A DNA stretch of 15,219 nucleotides from an uncultured Oscillibacter sp. (GTDB lineage: Bacteria; Bacillota; Clostridia; Oscillospirales; Oscillospiraceae). This document shows, in pieces, positions 1 to 7,181 of this stretch. A program made the translations under genes and the position numbers. Each line of letters opens with the position of its first letter. Within the stretch, counting starts at the first letter, position 1. The stretch is taken from NCBI GenBank assembly GCA_910583695.1, contig CAJTZL010000034.1, forward strand, positions 1 to 15,219. The letters run 5' to 3'. The notes below the pieces were generated by a model. The model was given only the letters and a program-made list of their open reading frames with translations. It was not told the DNA's origin and did not search any database.

Positions 1-14
1 CAGGATTCCCAGGC

Positions 15-434
15 TCAGATTTCCTCCTCGTCCATATCCAGGTCTGCATCCTCCTCGTATTCCTGGCAGGCCGGTCCGTCCTCTCCGCCCAGCAGCTCCG
101 TGGCCCGCATACGCCGCCTGTCCTTAGACGCCTCCACGTGCTTGTGAATCAGCTCCTTGACCTCCCGGGGGGACTTCACATTCTTCAAATCCAGGTGCGG
201 AATGCTCTTGTCCGAGGAGACGACGCACACCGTCCCCACGCCGAAGATGCGCTGGCCCAGGCTCATGGTCAGCCGGAGATCCCGCACCCGATAAAGCAGC
301 ACCTCGTCGGATTTCACATTCAGAAAGCCCGTCTCGCAGAACAGCCGGTCCTCACTGAGACGGTACCGGGTGAACGACAGGGGCATGCCCAGAAAGCGCT
401 TCCGGTCCTTCCACAGATATTCGATGGTTTCCAT
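15..434 (-). CDS. Bacterial PH-like domain protein (bPH_2/DUF304-type), small cytosolic
   Basis: Predicted 139-residue soluble protein with no signal peptide and no membrane segment. Residues 1-100 alternate short beta-like stretches in the way bacterial PH-like domains do, with the family-like run FTRYRLSEDRLFCETG, then VLLYRVRDL, then a final helix-like PREVKELIHKHVE. The last 35 or so residues are strongly acidic (EYEEDADLDMDEEEI) and probably disordered. The ATG at 434 is chosen because a purine-rich GGGGGAAGAGG lies directly upstream; an in-frame ATG at 479 has no such site and would sit upstream of the predicted promoter. Many family members pair with a membrane protein such as YdbS/YdbT, but this one lacks membrane segments. 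The family's role is poorly defined and no specific function can be assigned. It is transcribed away from the citrate synthase operon, and its downstream neighbour lies outside the window. Confidence 0.8.
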   Translation of the reverse strand: METIEYLWKDRKRFLGMPLSFTRYRLSEDRLFCETGFLNVKSDEVLLYRVRDLRLTMSLGQRIFGVGTVCVVSSDKSIPHLDLKNVKSPREVKELIHKHVEASKDRRRMRATELLGGEDGPACQEYEEDADLDMDEEEI

Positions 435-457
435 ACCTCTTCCCCCTTTTGAGTACC

Positions 458-486
458 AGTATAGCATTTCCCCACCCAATGCGCAA
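458..486 (-). promoter_or_regulatory. Predicted sigma-A promoter for the PH-like gene
   Basis: Read on the minus strand: -35 TTGCGC (486-481), a 17-base spacer and -10 TATACT (463-458). It would give a short leader that still includes the purine-rich ribosome site of the gene starting at 434. The -35 box is a weak match, so this is a motif-based call only. Confidence 0.5.
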
Positions 487-518
487 GCGGCGGAAGGGGA
501 AATTTCCCATTCCGCCGC
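487..518. promoter_or_regulatory. 32-base near-perfect palindrome, candidate operator
   Basis: Two 16-base arms (487-502 and 503-518) are reverse complements except for one G/A mismatch at 496/509. The outer arm is GCGGCGGAA and the core is GGGAAATTTCCC. It directly abuts the predicted minus-strand -35 box (481-486) and lies about 80 bases upstream of the plus-strand -35 box. No T-tract follows on either strand, so it is not an evident terminator. Position and symmetry suggest a dimeric regulator site, which is inference. Confidence 0.45.
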
Positions 519-597
519 CTATGGCGGGCGGCGGGCTCCCCGCTCAAAGGGTCAGTTTTTTCCCGGAAACCTGCCGGAAAATCGGTCATTTAGGGCA

Positions 598-626
598 TTG
601 AAATCCGCTGCGGAATCCTTTATAAT
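598..626 (+). promoter_or_regulatory. Strong sigma-A promoter of the citrate synthase operon
   Basis: TTGAAA (598-603), a spacer of exactly 17 bases and a perfect TATAAT (621-626). It lies 70 bases before the citrate synthase ATG in a locally AT-rich patch of otherwise GC-rich DNA. Transcription should start near 633. Confidence 0.85.
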
Positions 627-641
627 AAATAAAATTCGCTC

Positions 642-659
642 CCGCCGGGCCTCCGGCGG
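642..659 (+). promoter_or_regulatory. Leader hairpin upstream of citrate synthase
   Basis: A perfect 7-bp GC-only stem (CCGCCGG at 642-648, CCGGCGG at 653-659) closes a 4-base loop, starting about 10 bases after the predicted transcription start. A short T-run (675-678) follows 15 bases later, too far for a standard intrinsic terminator. It may stabilise the transcript 5' end or act as an attenuator. No known riboswitch is recognised. Confidence 0.4.
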
Positions 660-695
660 CAGGGCACCGATATTTTTCAAAGGCGGTTTCCACAT

Positions 696-2099
696 ATGTC
701 TTACAAAACCGAACGAGACCTGCACCGGATGCTCCGGCACCAGGAGCTGATCGAATCCTCCCTGTCCTTCGTCAGCGGCTCCGAGGATTTTATCCGGGAC
801 AACGACATCTTCCCCTCCGGCCGGACCGACGCCGACGTGATGCGGGGTCTGCGGTATCCCAACGGAACCGGCGTCATCGCCGGAGTCACCAGCATCGGCG
901 ACGTGGACGGCTACGATCTGGTGGACGGGGAAAAGGTTCCCCGGAAGGGCCGACTCTTCTACCGGGGCATCAGCATTGAGGACCTGATTCAGCAGTGCAT
1001 CAAGGAGGACCGCTTCGGCTTCGAGGAGACGGTCTACCTCCTCCTCTTCGGCCAGCTGCCCACGGCCTCCCAGCTGGAGGACTTCCACCTCCTCATGGCC
1101 CGGTGGAGCCAGCTCCCCAGCTACTTCTCTGAGGATATGATCCTCCGCTCCCCCAACAAAAACATCATGAACAAGCTCTCCAGCTGCATCCTGGCCCTCC
1201 ACTCCCACGACGGCGAGGCGGAGAACCCCTCCCTGGAAAACGAGCTGTTCAAGTCCTTCCGCATGGTTGCCCGGACGCCCACCATCGTGGCCCATTCCTA
1301 CGCCGCCAAGCGTCACTACTTTGACAAGGACAGCCTCTACCTCCACCGGCCCCGGGCAGACATGAGCGTGGCCCAGAACTTCCTTTACACCCTGCGCAAG
1401 GACTCGAAATTCGACGACGACGAGGCCAAGCTCCTGGACCTGTGCATGATTCTCCACGCGGAGCACGGCGGCGGCAACAACTCCACCTTCGCCTGCCGGG
1501 TCCTCACCTCCACGGGAACGGATTTCTACTCCTCCATCTCCGCCGCCGTGGGCTCCCTGAAAGGCTTCCGCCACGGCGGAGCCAACATCAAGGTAGTGGA
1601 GATGATGCAGTACCTGCGAAACGCCGTCCGGAACTGGAAGGACGATGGACAGGTCAAGGACCAGCTGGTTCGCATCCTTCGCCGGGAGCTGGGGGACGGC
1701 ACCGGACTGATTTACGGTATGGGCCACGCGGTCTACACCCTCTCAGACCCCCGGGCGGAGATTTTGAAGCAGTTCTCCCGCCATCTGGCGGAGAAGCGGG
1801 GCATGGTGGACCAGCTGGACCTCATCGAGTCCGTAGAGCGGCTGGCCCCTCAGGTCTTCCAGGAGCTCCGGAGCTCCGACAAGCCCATCTGCGCCAACGT
1901 GGATTTGTACTCCGGCTTTGTGTACCGGCTGCTGGGCATCCCCACGGATTTGTACACTGCCATCTTCGCCAGTGCCCGGATGCCCGGCTGGTGCGCCCAC
2001 CGCATGGAGGAGTGCTGTTCCGACGATCCCAGGATCATCCGTCCCGCTTACAAAACCGTCTGCCAGCGGGTGCCCTACGTCCCTCTGGCTGAACGCTGA
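696..2099 (+). CDS. gltA: Citrate synthase
   Basis: Cytosolic enzyme condensing acetyl-CoA with oxaloacetate to citrate. The 467-residue length fits the Gram-positive citrate/2-methylcitrate synthase family. The three expected catalytic elements are visible: HAEHGGGNNSTF with His254, MGHAVY with His344, and NVDLYSGF with Asp403. GSLKGFRHGGAN, characteristic of the Firmicutes branch, is also present. The ATG at 696 has AAGGCGG at 680-686, nine bases upstream. It is the first gene of a three-gene operon behind a near-consensus promoter, with aconitase and isocitrate dehydrogenase following. That context makes citrate synthase much more likely than 2-methylcitrate synthase, which sequence alone cannot fully exclude. 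The product likely feeds 2-oxoglutarate and glutamate synthesis. Confidence 0.95.
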   Translation: MSYKTERDLHRMLRHQELIESSLSFVSGSEDFIRDNDIFPSGRTDADVMRGLRYPNGTGVIAGVTSIGDVDGYDLVDGEKVPRKGRLFYRGISIEDLIQQCIKEDRFGFEETVYLLLFGQLPTASQLEDFHLLMARWSQLPSYFSEDMILRSPNKNIMNKLSSCILALHSHDGEAENPSLENELFKSFRMVARTPTIVAHSYAAKRHYFDKDSLYLHRPRADMSVAQNFLYTLRKDSKFDDDEAKLLDLCMILHAEHGGGNNSTFACRVLTSTGTDFYSSISAAVGSLKGFRHGGANIKVVEMMQYLRNAVRNWKDDGQVKDQLVRILRRELGDGTGLIYGMGHAVYTLSDPRAEILKQFSRHLAEKRGMVDQLDLIESVERLAPQVFQELRSSDKPICANVDLYSGFVYRLLGIPTDLYTAIFASARMPGWCAHRMEECCSDDPRIIRPAYKTVCQRVPYVPLAER

Positions 2100-2126
2100 A
2101 CCGTTGTACGACAGGAGGTTTCCGCT

Positions 2127-4361
2127 ATGATCACCCTTCACGACAAAGGCGTTTTCCTCTCCGGAGGAGTCCTCCATACTTCCGCCCCCGTCTCCCCCCA
2201 GGAGGGCCGGAGCCGGACCCTGGCCTGGAGCATCCTCCAGGCCCACAGCGCCTCCGGCGACCCGGAGCGGCTGCAGATCCGCTTTGATGCCATGGTCAGC
2301 CACGACATCACCTACGTGGGCATTATCCAGCAGGCCCGGGCCTCCGGCATGCGGGAGTTCCCCATTCCCTACGCCCTGACCAACTGCCACAACTCCCTCT
2401 GCGCCGTGGGAGGCACCATCAACGAGGACGACCATGTCTTCGGCCTCTCCGCCGCCCGGAAGTACGGCGGCATCTACGTCCCCGCCAACCAAAGCGTCAT
2501 CCACTCCTACGCCCGGGAGCAGCTGGCGGGCTGCGGCAGGATGATTCTGGGCTCCGACTCCCACACCCGCTACGGGGCCCTGGGCACCATGGCCGTGGGC
2601 GAGGGCGGGCCGGAGCTTGCCAAGCAGCTTTTGAAAAACACCTGGGACGCCCCTTACCCCAAGGTGGTGCTGGTGTATCTCACCGGCGCGCCCCAGCGGG
2701 GCGTGGGGCCCCACGACGTGGCCATCGCCCTGGTGAAGGCCACCTTTGAAAGCGGCTTCGCCAACAACTGCGTGCTGGAGTTCGCCGGGCCCGGCGTGGC
2801 GGGGCTGCCCATCGACTACCGCAACGGCGTGGACGTGATGACCACGGAGACCACCTGTCTCTCCTCCATCTGGGAGACCGATGGGGAAACCGAGGGCTTT
2901 TATAACGCCCACCAGCGGGGTGAGCTGTTTTTCGAGCTCCGTCCCGGCGACTTCGCCTGGTACGACAAGTACATCGAGCTGGACCTCTCCCAGATCGAGC
3001 CCATGATCGCCCTGCCCTTCCACCCCTCCAACGCCTGGACCATCCGGGAGTTCCTGGAAAACGCCCCAGACATCCTGGCAAAGGTGGAGGCGGACGCTCA
3101 GAAGCGCTATCCCAAGGCCAAGGTGAATCTGACCCAGAAGGTCCGGAACGGCGACGTCTGGGCGGACCAAGGGGTCATCGCCGGGTGCGCCGGAGGGCTC
3201 TTCGACAACATTGCCGAGGCGGCGGACATTCTCCGGGGCGGCAGCTGCGGAGATGGATATTTTACGCTGGACGTGTATCCCACCAGCGTTCCCGTCAGTT
3301 TGGAGCTGACGAAAATCGGGGCCGCGGCGGACCTGCTGCAAAGCGGCGCGGTCCTCAAGCCCAGCTTCTGCGGGCCCTGCTTCGGCGCGGGAGACGTGCC
3401 CGCCCACAACGGCCTGAGCCTCCGGCACACCACCCGGAACTTCCCCAACCGGGAGGGCTCCAAGCCCGGCGAGGGCCAGTTTGCCGCCGTGTGCCTGATG
3501 GACGCCCGGTCCATCGCCGCCACGGCCTTGAACGGCGGTAAGATCACCCCTGCCACGGAGCTGGACTATGTGCCTGTCCGTCACGCCTACCATTTTGATG
3601 CGGGGGTATACGAAAAGCGGGTCTACAATGGCTGGAAGGCGGGCCCGCAGCCGGACACGGAGCTGATTCTGGGCCCCAACATCACCGACTGGCCGAAGAT
3701 GCAGCCCCTGGCGGACCATCTGCTGGTGGAGCTGGCGGCGGTCCTCCGGGACCCGGTCACCACCACCGACGAGCTGATTCCCTCCGGCGAAACGTCCTCT
3801 TACCGCTCCAACCCCCTGCGGCTGGCGGAGTTCACCCTCTCCCGCCGGGAGCCCGCCTACGTGGGCCGGGCCAAGGCAATCGCGGAGTGCGAGGCCGGGC
3901 GGCTGGCGGGGAACGTGCCGGAGAAGCTGCAGGCCCTGCTGAACCGCTGCAGAATCAGGGCAGAGGAGACCCAGTTCGGTTCCTGCGTTTTCGCCAACCG
4001 GCCCGGCGACGGCTCCGCCCGGGAGCAGGCCGCCTCCTGCCAGAAGGTGCTGGGGGGCTTCGCCAACATCTGCTATGACTTCGCCACCAAGCGCTACCGC
4101 TCCAACTGCATCAACTGGGGGATTCTGCCCTTCACTCTGGACGAAGGGACGAACTTCCCCTACGAGGCGGGGGACTGCGTGTTTGTGCCGGACATTCGCA
4201 AAGCCATTGAGGAAGGCCGGGAGGACATCCCCGCCAGGGTGCTGAAAGCGGACGGCGGCGAGACGGAGCTCACCCTCCACGTTCGGGGTCTGACCGCCGA
4301 GGAAAAGGAGATCATCCTGGACGGCTGCCTGATGAACTATTATGCAAAGCGTGCCGATTGA
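2127..4361 (+). CDS. acn: Aconitase-family hydratase (aconitate hydratase)
   Basis: 744-residue cytosolic 4Fe-4S enzyme expected to isomerise citrate to isocitrate. The cluster ligands match aconitase spacing: Cys354 in AGCAGG, then Cys415 and Cys418 in FCGPC. The substrate motif SDSHTRYG (residues 143-150) corresponds to the family's DSHT signature. The C-terminal swivel domain carries DGSAREQ with Ser630, in the place of the aconitase catalytic serine motif, and NWGILPF. The ATG at 2127 has AGGAGGT at 2113-2119, seven bases upstream. It lies 27 bases after citrate synthase and 13 before isocitrate dehydrogenase, so its place in the pathway is clear from context. It belongs to the clostridial branch often annotated only as 'hydratase', more divergent than AcnA or AcnB, so the exact substrate rests on family plus operon context. 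Confidence 0.9.
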   Translation: MITLHDKGVFLSGGVLHTSAPVSPQEGRSRTLAWSILQAHSASGDPERLQIRFDAMVSHDITYVGIIQQARASGMREFPIPYALTNCHNSLCAVGGTINEDDHVFGLSAARKYGGIYVPANQSVIHSYAREQLAGCGRMILGSDSHTRYGALGTMAVGEGGPELAKQLLKNTWDAPYPKVVLVYLTGAPQRGVGPHDVAIALVKATFESGFANNCVLEFAGPGVAGLPIDYRNGVDVMTTETTCLSSIWETDGETEGFYNAHQRGELFFELRPGDFAWYDKYIELDLSQIEPMIALPFHPSNAWTIREFLENAPDILAKVEADAQKRYPKAKVNLTQKVRNGDVWADQGVIAGCAGGLFDNIAEAADILRGGSCGDGYFTLDVYPTSVPVSLELTKIGAAADLLQSGAVLKPSFCGPCFGAGDVPAHNGLSLRHTTRNFPNREGSKPGEGQFAAVCLMDARSIAATALNGGKITPATELDYVPVRHAYHFDAGVYEKRVYNGWKAGPQPDTELILGPNITDWPKMQPLADHLLVELAAVLRDPVTTTDELIPSGETSSYRSNPLRLAEFTLSRREPAYVGRAKAIAECEAGRLAGNVPEKLQALLNRCRIRAEETQFGSCVFANRPGDGSAREQAASCQKVLGGFANICYDFATKRYRSNCINWGILPFTLDEGTNFPYEAGDCVFVPDIRKAIEEGREDIPARVLKADGGETELTLHVRGLTAEEKEIILDGCLMNYYAKRAD

Positions 4362-4367
4362 GGGAGG
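4360..4367 (+). promoter_or_regulatory. Ribosome binding site that sets the isocitrate dehydrogenase start
   Basis: GAGGGAGG ends seven bases before the ATG at 4375. An in-frame ATG at 4342 lies inside the end of the aconitase gene without such a site, so 4375 is preferred. The site overlaps the aconitase stop codon, consistent with coupled translation. Confidence 0.75.
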
Positions 4368-4374
4368 CGTTCTT

Positions 4375-5577
4375 ATGGAAAAAATCAAGATGACCACCCC
4401 CCTGGTGGAGATGGACGGGGATGAGATGACCCGCATCCTCTGGGGAATGATCAAGGACAAGCTGATTCTGCCCTTTGTGGACCTGAAGACCGAGTACTAC
4501 GACCTGGGCCTGCTGAGTCGAAACACCACGAAGGATCAGGTCACTGTGGACGCCGCCAACGCCACCCGCCGCTTGGGCGTGGCCGTGAAGTGCGCTACCA
4601 TCACCCCCAACCGCCAGCGGATGGAGGAGTACCCGGAGCTCACCGAGATGTGGAAGTCTCCCAACGGCACCATCCGGGCCATTCTGGACGGCACGGCCTT
4701 TCGAGCCCCCATTGTCCTGCCCTGCATCAAGCCGGTGGTGAAAAACTGGGAGGCCCCCATCACCATCGCCCGCCATGCCTACGGCGATATGTACAAGGCC
4801 GTGGACATGACCACGGAGGAGCCGGGAACCGCCGTCCTCACCTTCAAGGGTGAGAGCGGAGCAGAGAAGGCCCTGTGCGTCCAGACCGTGGACGGCCCCG
4901 CCGTCTGGCAGGGCCAGCACAACAAGGAGACCAGCATCCGGGCCTTTGCCCGCTCCTGCTTCCAGTACGCCCTGAGCCAGAAGCAGGACCTCTGGTTTTC
5001 CGCCAAGGACACCATCGCCAAGATCTACGACGGGGAGTTCAAGCGGATCTTTGAGGAGGAGTACGAGACTTCTTACAAGGCGGAGTTTGAAAAGGCGGGC
5101 ATCACCTACTTCTATACACTTATCGACGACGCTGTGGCCCGGGTTGTCCGCTCCAAGGGCGGGTTCATCTGGGCGCTGAAAAACTACGACGGAGACGTGA
5201 TGAGCGACATGATCGCCGCCGCCTTCGGCAGCCTTGCCATGATGACCTCCGTGCTGGTCTCCCCTGACGGAACCATGGAGTTTGAGGCCTCCCACGGCAC
5301 CGTCACCCGGCACTATTACCGCTATCGCCAGGGGGAGAAGACCTCCACCAACCCCATGGCCACCATCTTCGCCTGGTCCGGAGCCCTGAAACGCCGGGGC
5401 GAGCTGGACCATCTTCCGGAGCTGGTCCGGTTCGGCCAGCGGATGGAGGATGCGTCCCTCCGAACCCTGGAGGACGGAATCATGACCAAGGATCTCCTCC
5501 CCCTGGTGGAGCCCGGCTTCCAGGCCCGGGGCGTGGACAGTGAGGAATTTCTGGACGCCATTGCCTCCAGGCTCTGA
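4375..5577 (+). CDS. icd: NADP-dependent isocitrate dehydrogenase, eukaryotic-type subfamily
   Basis: 400-residue cytosolic dimeric-type enzyme oxidising isocitrate to 2-oxoglutarate and CO2. It follows the human IDH1-like subfamily rather than the E. coli Icd type. Residues are almost collinear with human IDH1: VEMDGDEMTRI at the N terminus, KSPNGTIR with Ser95, Asn97 and Arg101, Arg110 in TAFRAP, and Arg133 in ARHAYGD (equivalent of human Arg132). The metal site is Asp274 and Asp278 in YDGDVMSD. The coenzyme loop SHGTVTRH contains His307, Arg312 and His313, matching the NADP-binding residues of the family. The ATG at 4375 is favoured by its Shine-Dalgarno. It is the last gene of the operon, followed by a clear terminator, and likely supplies 2-oxoglutarate and NADPH. 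Confidence 0.95.
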   Translation: MEKIKMTTPLVEMDGDEMTRILWGMIKDKLILPFVDLKTEYYDLGLLSRNTTKDQVTVDAANATRRLGVAVKCATITPNRQRMEEYPELTEMWKSPNGTIRAILDGTAFRAPIVLPCIKPVVKNWEAPITIARHAYGDMYKAVDMTTEEPGTAVLTFKGESGAEKALCVQTVDGPAVWQGQHNKETSIRAFARSCFQYALSQKQDLWFSAKDTIAKIYDGEFKRIFEEEYETSYKAEFEKAGITYFYTLIDDAVARVVRSKGGFIWALKNYDGDVMSDMIAAAFGSLAMMTSVLVSPDGTMEFEASHGTVTRHYYRYRQGEKTSTNPMATIFAWSGALKRRGELDHLPELVRFGQRMEDASLRTLEDGIMTKDLLPLVEPGFQARGVDSEEFLDAIASRL

Positions 5578-5592
5578 TAAAAAACGATACCG

Positions 5593-5624
5593 AAACGGTG
5601 GTGACATATGCCACCACCGTTTTT
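5593..5624 (+). terminator. Intrinsic terminator of the citrate synthase-aconitase-isocitrate dehydrogenase operon
   Basis: A perfect 11-bp stem (AAACGGTGGTG at 5593-5603, CACCACCGTTT at 5612-5622) with an 8-base loop, running into TTTTT (5620-5624), starts 15 bases after the isocitrate dehydrogenase stop. It separates this operon from the envelope operon that follows. Confidence 0.9.
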
Positions 5625-5686
5625 CCGCGTCCCTTTTTCTCCGGGTAAAAAACTTGTCCAAACTGGCCCAGGACGCGTTCCTCACC

Positions 5687-5714
5687 TTGACTTTTCTCTG
5701 CAAAGGTGTATAAT
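5687..5714 (+). promoter_or_regulatory. Sigma-A promoter of the envelope operon
   Basis: TTGACT (5687-5692), a 16-base spacer and a perfect TATAAT (5709-5714), between a strong terminator and the next gene. The predicted start near 5721 leaves a leader of about 60 bases before the ATG at 5781. No comparable promoter with a usable leader was seen before the later genes of this run. Confidence 0.8.
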
Positions 5715-5764
5715 CTTCATAGATTCGACATATTTTCCTGCCCCGGCGGCAGGAACTTTTCTAT

Positions 5765-5769
5765 AGGAG
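5765..5769 (+). promoter_or_regulatory. Ribosome binding site of the MBOAT gene
   Basis: AGGAG lies 11 bases before the ATG at 5781, a rather long spacing. It still decides against an upstream in-frame GTG at 5706, which overlaps the -10 box and so cannot be in the transcript. Confidence 0.6.
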
Positions 5770-5780
5770 TTGGTGTTTGC

Positions 5781-7172
5781 ATGGCATTCCATTCCGCGCC
5801 GTTCCTGTTCTTTTTCCTCCCGGCGGTTTGTCTGCTCAGTCTGCTGGTCTCGGGCCGAGGGAGAATCTATATGCTCGTCTCCGTCAGTCTGGCTTTTTAC
5901 GCCTGCGGTCAATGGCAGGGGCTTCCCTGTCTCCTTCTGTCCGCCGCCGTAAGCTGCGCTGCCGGTTTTTTCATGCCCCGGGTCCGGCATCGGAGGGCGC
6001 TTTTGACCGCCGTTCTGGCTTTCCATCTCCTGCTTCTGGGCGCCTTCAAGTACCTGGATTTTTTCACCGGCAGCCTGAACGGCCTGCTTGGGACGGAGAT
6101 TCCCGCCGCGGGGCTGCCGGTCCCCCTGGGCGTGTCCTTCTTCACCTTCAAGTCCATGTCCTACGCCGTCGACGTCTACCGGGATGAACAGGCCCGGGCC
6201 CGCCGCTTCTCCCACGTACTGCTCTACATCGCTTTCTTTCCCCAGGCTGTCTCCGGCCCCATCTCCCGCTTCGGACCCTTCATCCAAGGGCTGGAGAGCC
6301 CCCGGGTGGGATTGGAGCAAGCCGCCAAGGGCCTCCGGCGCTTCATCGCGGGCTTTGCCAAAAAAGCCCTGATTTCCGAGCTGGCCGCCACGGCGGCCAA
6401 TGCCGCTTTCGCTCTGGGGAACGGCCTGGATTTCCGGATGGCCTGGCTGGGGGCCGCCGCCTACACCCTGCAAATCTATTTCGACTTCTCCGGCTACAGC
6501 GACATGGCCATCGGCCTGGGGACCCTGCTGGGCTTTACCACCCCGGAGAACTTCGACTATCCCTATATTTCCGCCTCCATCACTGAGTTCTGGCGGCGCT
6601 GGCACCTATCCCTCTCCCTCTGGTTTCGGGATTACCTGTACATCCCCCTGGGCGGCGGACGGCGGGGCACAGCCCGGAAGTGCCTCAACAAGGCCGTGGT
6701 ATTTCTTCTCTGCGGCCTCTGGCACGGGGCCAGCTGGACCTTTGTCCTCTGGGGCGCGTGGCACGGGCTCCTCTCCGCCCTGGAGAGCGCCCTGCCCATG
6801 GAGAAGCTGCTGGCAAAGCCCCTGGGCCGCTGGCTGGGACATATCTACACCCTGCTGGCGGTGTGCGTGGGCTTTGTGGTCTTCCGGGCGGCCAGCGTGG
6901 AGGAGGCCGCGACGGTGCTTCGGGCCATGTTCACCGGCTTCACCCTCTCCCCCGCCTCCACCCTGGCCCTGGCGCGAATCAGCCCCGCTGTGTGGTGCGC
7001 TCTGGGGGCAGGCGTCATCGGCAGTCTGCCCCTGGGGCCCTGGCTGAAAAAACGGCTGGGGGGCGGCTGGCTGGAGTTCTCCTCCTTCGCCGGGGCGGCG
7101 GCGCTCTTTGTCCTCTGCCTCCTGGCGGCGGCGGGCAGCAGCTTCCAGCCCTTCATATATGCCCAGTTTTGA
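5781..7172 (+). CDS. MBOAT-family membrane O-acyltransferase (AlgI/DltB/PatA-like)
   Basis: 463-residue polytopic membrane protein with hydrophobic segments along most of its length. It carries the signature of the AlgI-type MBOAT family: FFPQAVSGPISRF from residue 152, DFSGYSDMAIGLG from residue 235, FWRRWHLSLSLWFRDY from about 270, and WHGASW followed by WGAWHG with His315 and His328, the conserved MBOAT histidines. Such proteins move an acyl (usually acetyl) group across the membrane for transfer to an extracellular polysaccharide. The next gene, nine bases downstream, encodes the usual SGNH/AlgJ-like partner, which supports glycan O-acetylation rather than lipid acylation. DltB is less likely because no dltA, dltC or dltD is nearby. 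Close to SLH proteins, a PatA-like role on secondary wall polymer is plausible but inferred. Confidence 0.88.
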   Translation: MAFHSAPFLFFFLPAVCLLSLLVSGRGRIYMLVSVSLAFYACGQWQGLPCLLLSAAVSCAAGFFMPRVRHRRALLTAVLAFHLLLLGAFKYLDFFTGSLNGLLGTEIPAAGLPVPLGVSFFTFKSMSYAVDVYRDEQARARRFSHVLLYIAFFPQAVSGPISRFGPFIQGLESPRVGLEQAAKGLRRFIAGFAKKALISELAATAANAAFALGNGLDFRMAWLGAAAYTLQIYFDFSGYSDMAIGLGTLLGFTTPENFDYPYISASITEFWRRWHLSLSLWFRDYLYIPLGGGRRGTARKCLNKAVVFLLCGLWHGASWTFVLWGAWHGLLSALESALPMEKLLAKPLGRWLGHIYTLLAVCVGFVVFRAASVEEAATVLRAMFTGFTLSPASTLALARISPAVWCALGAGVIGSLPLGPWLKKRLGGGWLEFSSFAGAAALFVLCLLAAAGSSFQPFIYAQF

Positions 7173-7181
7173 GGTGGTCCC

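Noticed and set aside
552..1727. Long minus-strand open frame opposite citrate synthase
   Set aside because: Antisense artefact of third-position GC bias. It also crosses the near-consensus rightward promoter region and shows no family motif.
1743..4460. Very long minus-strand open frame (905 codons) opposite aconitase
   Set aside because: It lies entirely opposite genes with clear catalytic motifs, its product is a Gly/Val/His-rich composition typical of antisense frames in GC-rich DNA, and no ribosome site or domain is visible.
5626..5677. Inverted repeat CGCGTCC/GGACGCG between terminator and promoter
   Set aside because: Arms are only 7 bp and separated by 38 bases, which is expected by chance in GC-rich DNA.
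4312..5703. Long minus-strand open frame opposite isocitrate dehydrogenase
   Set aside because: Same antisense pattern. It would have to run through the terminator hairpin at 5593-5624 at its own start.
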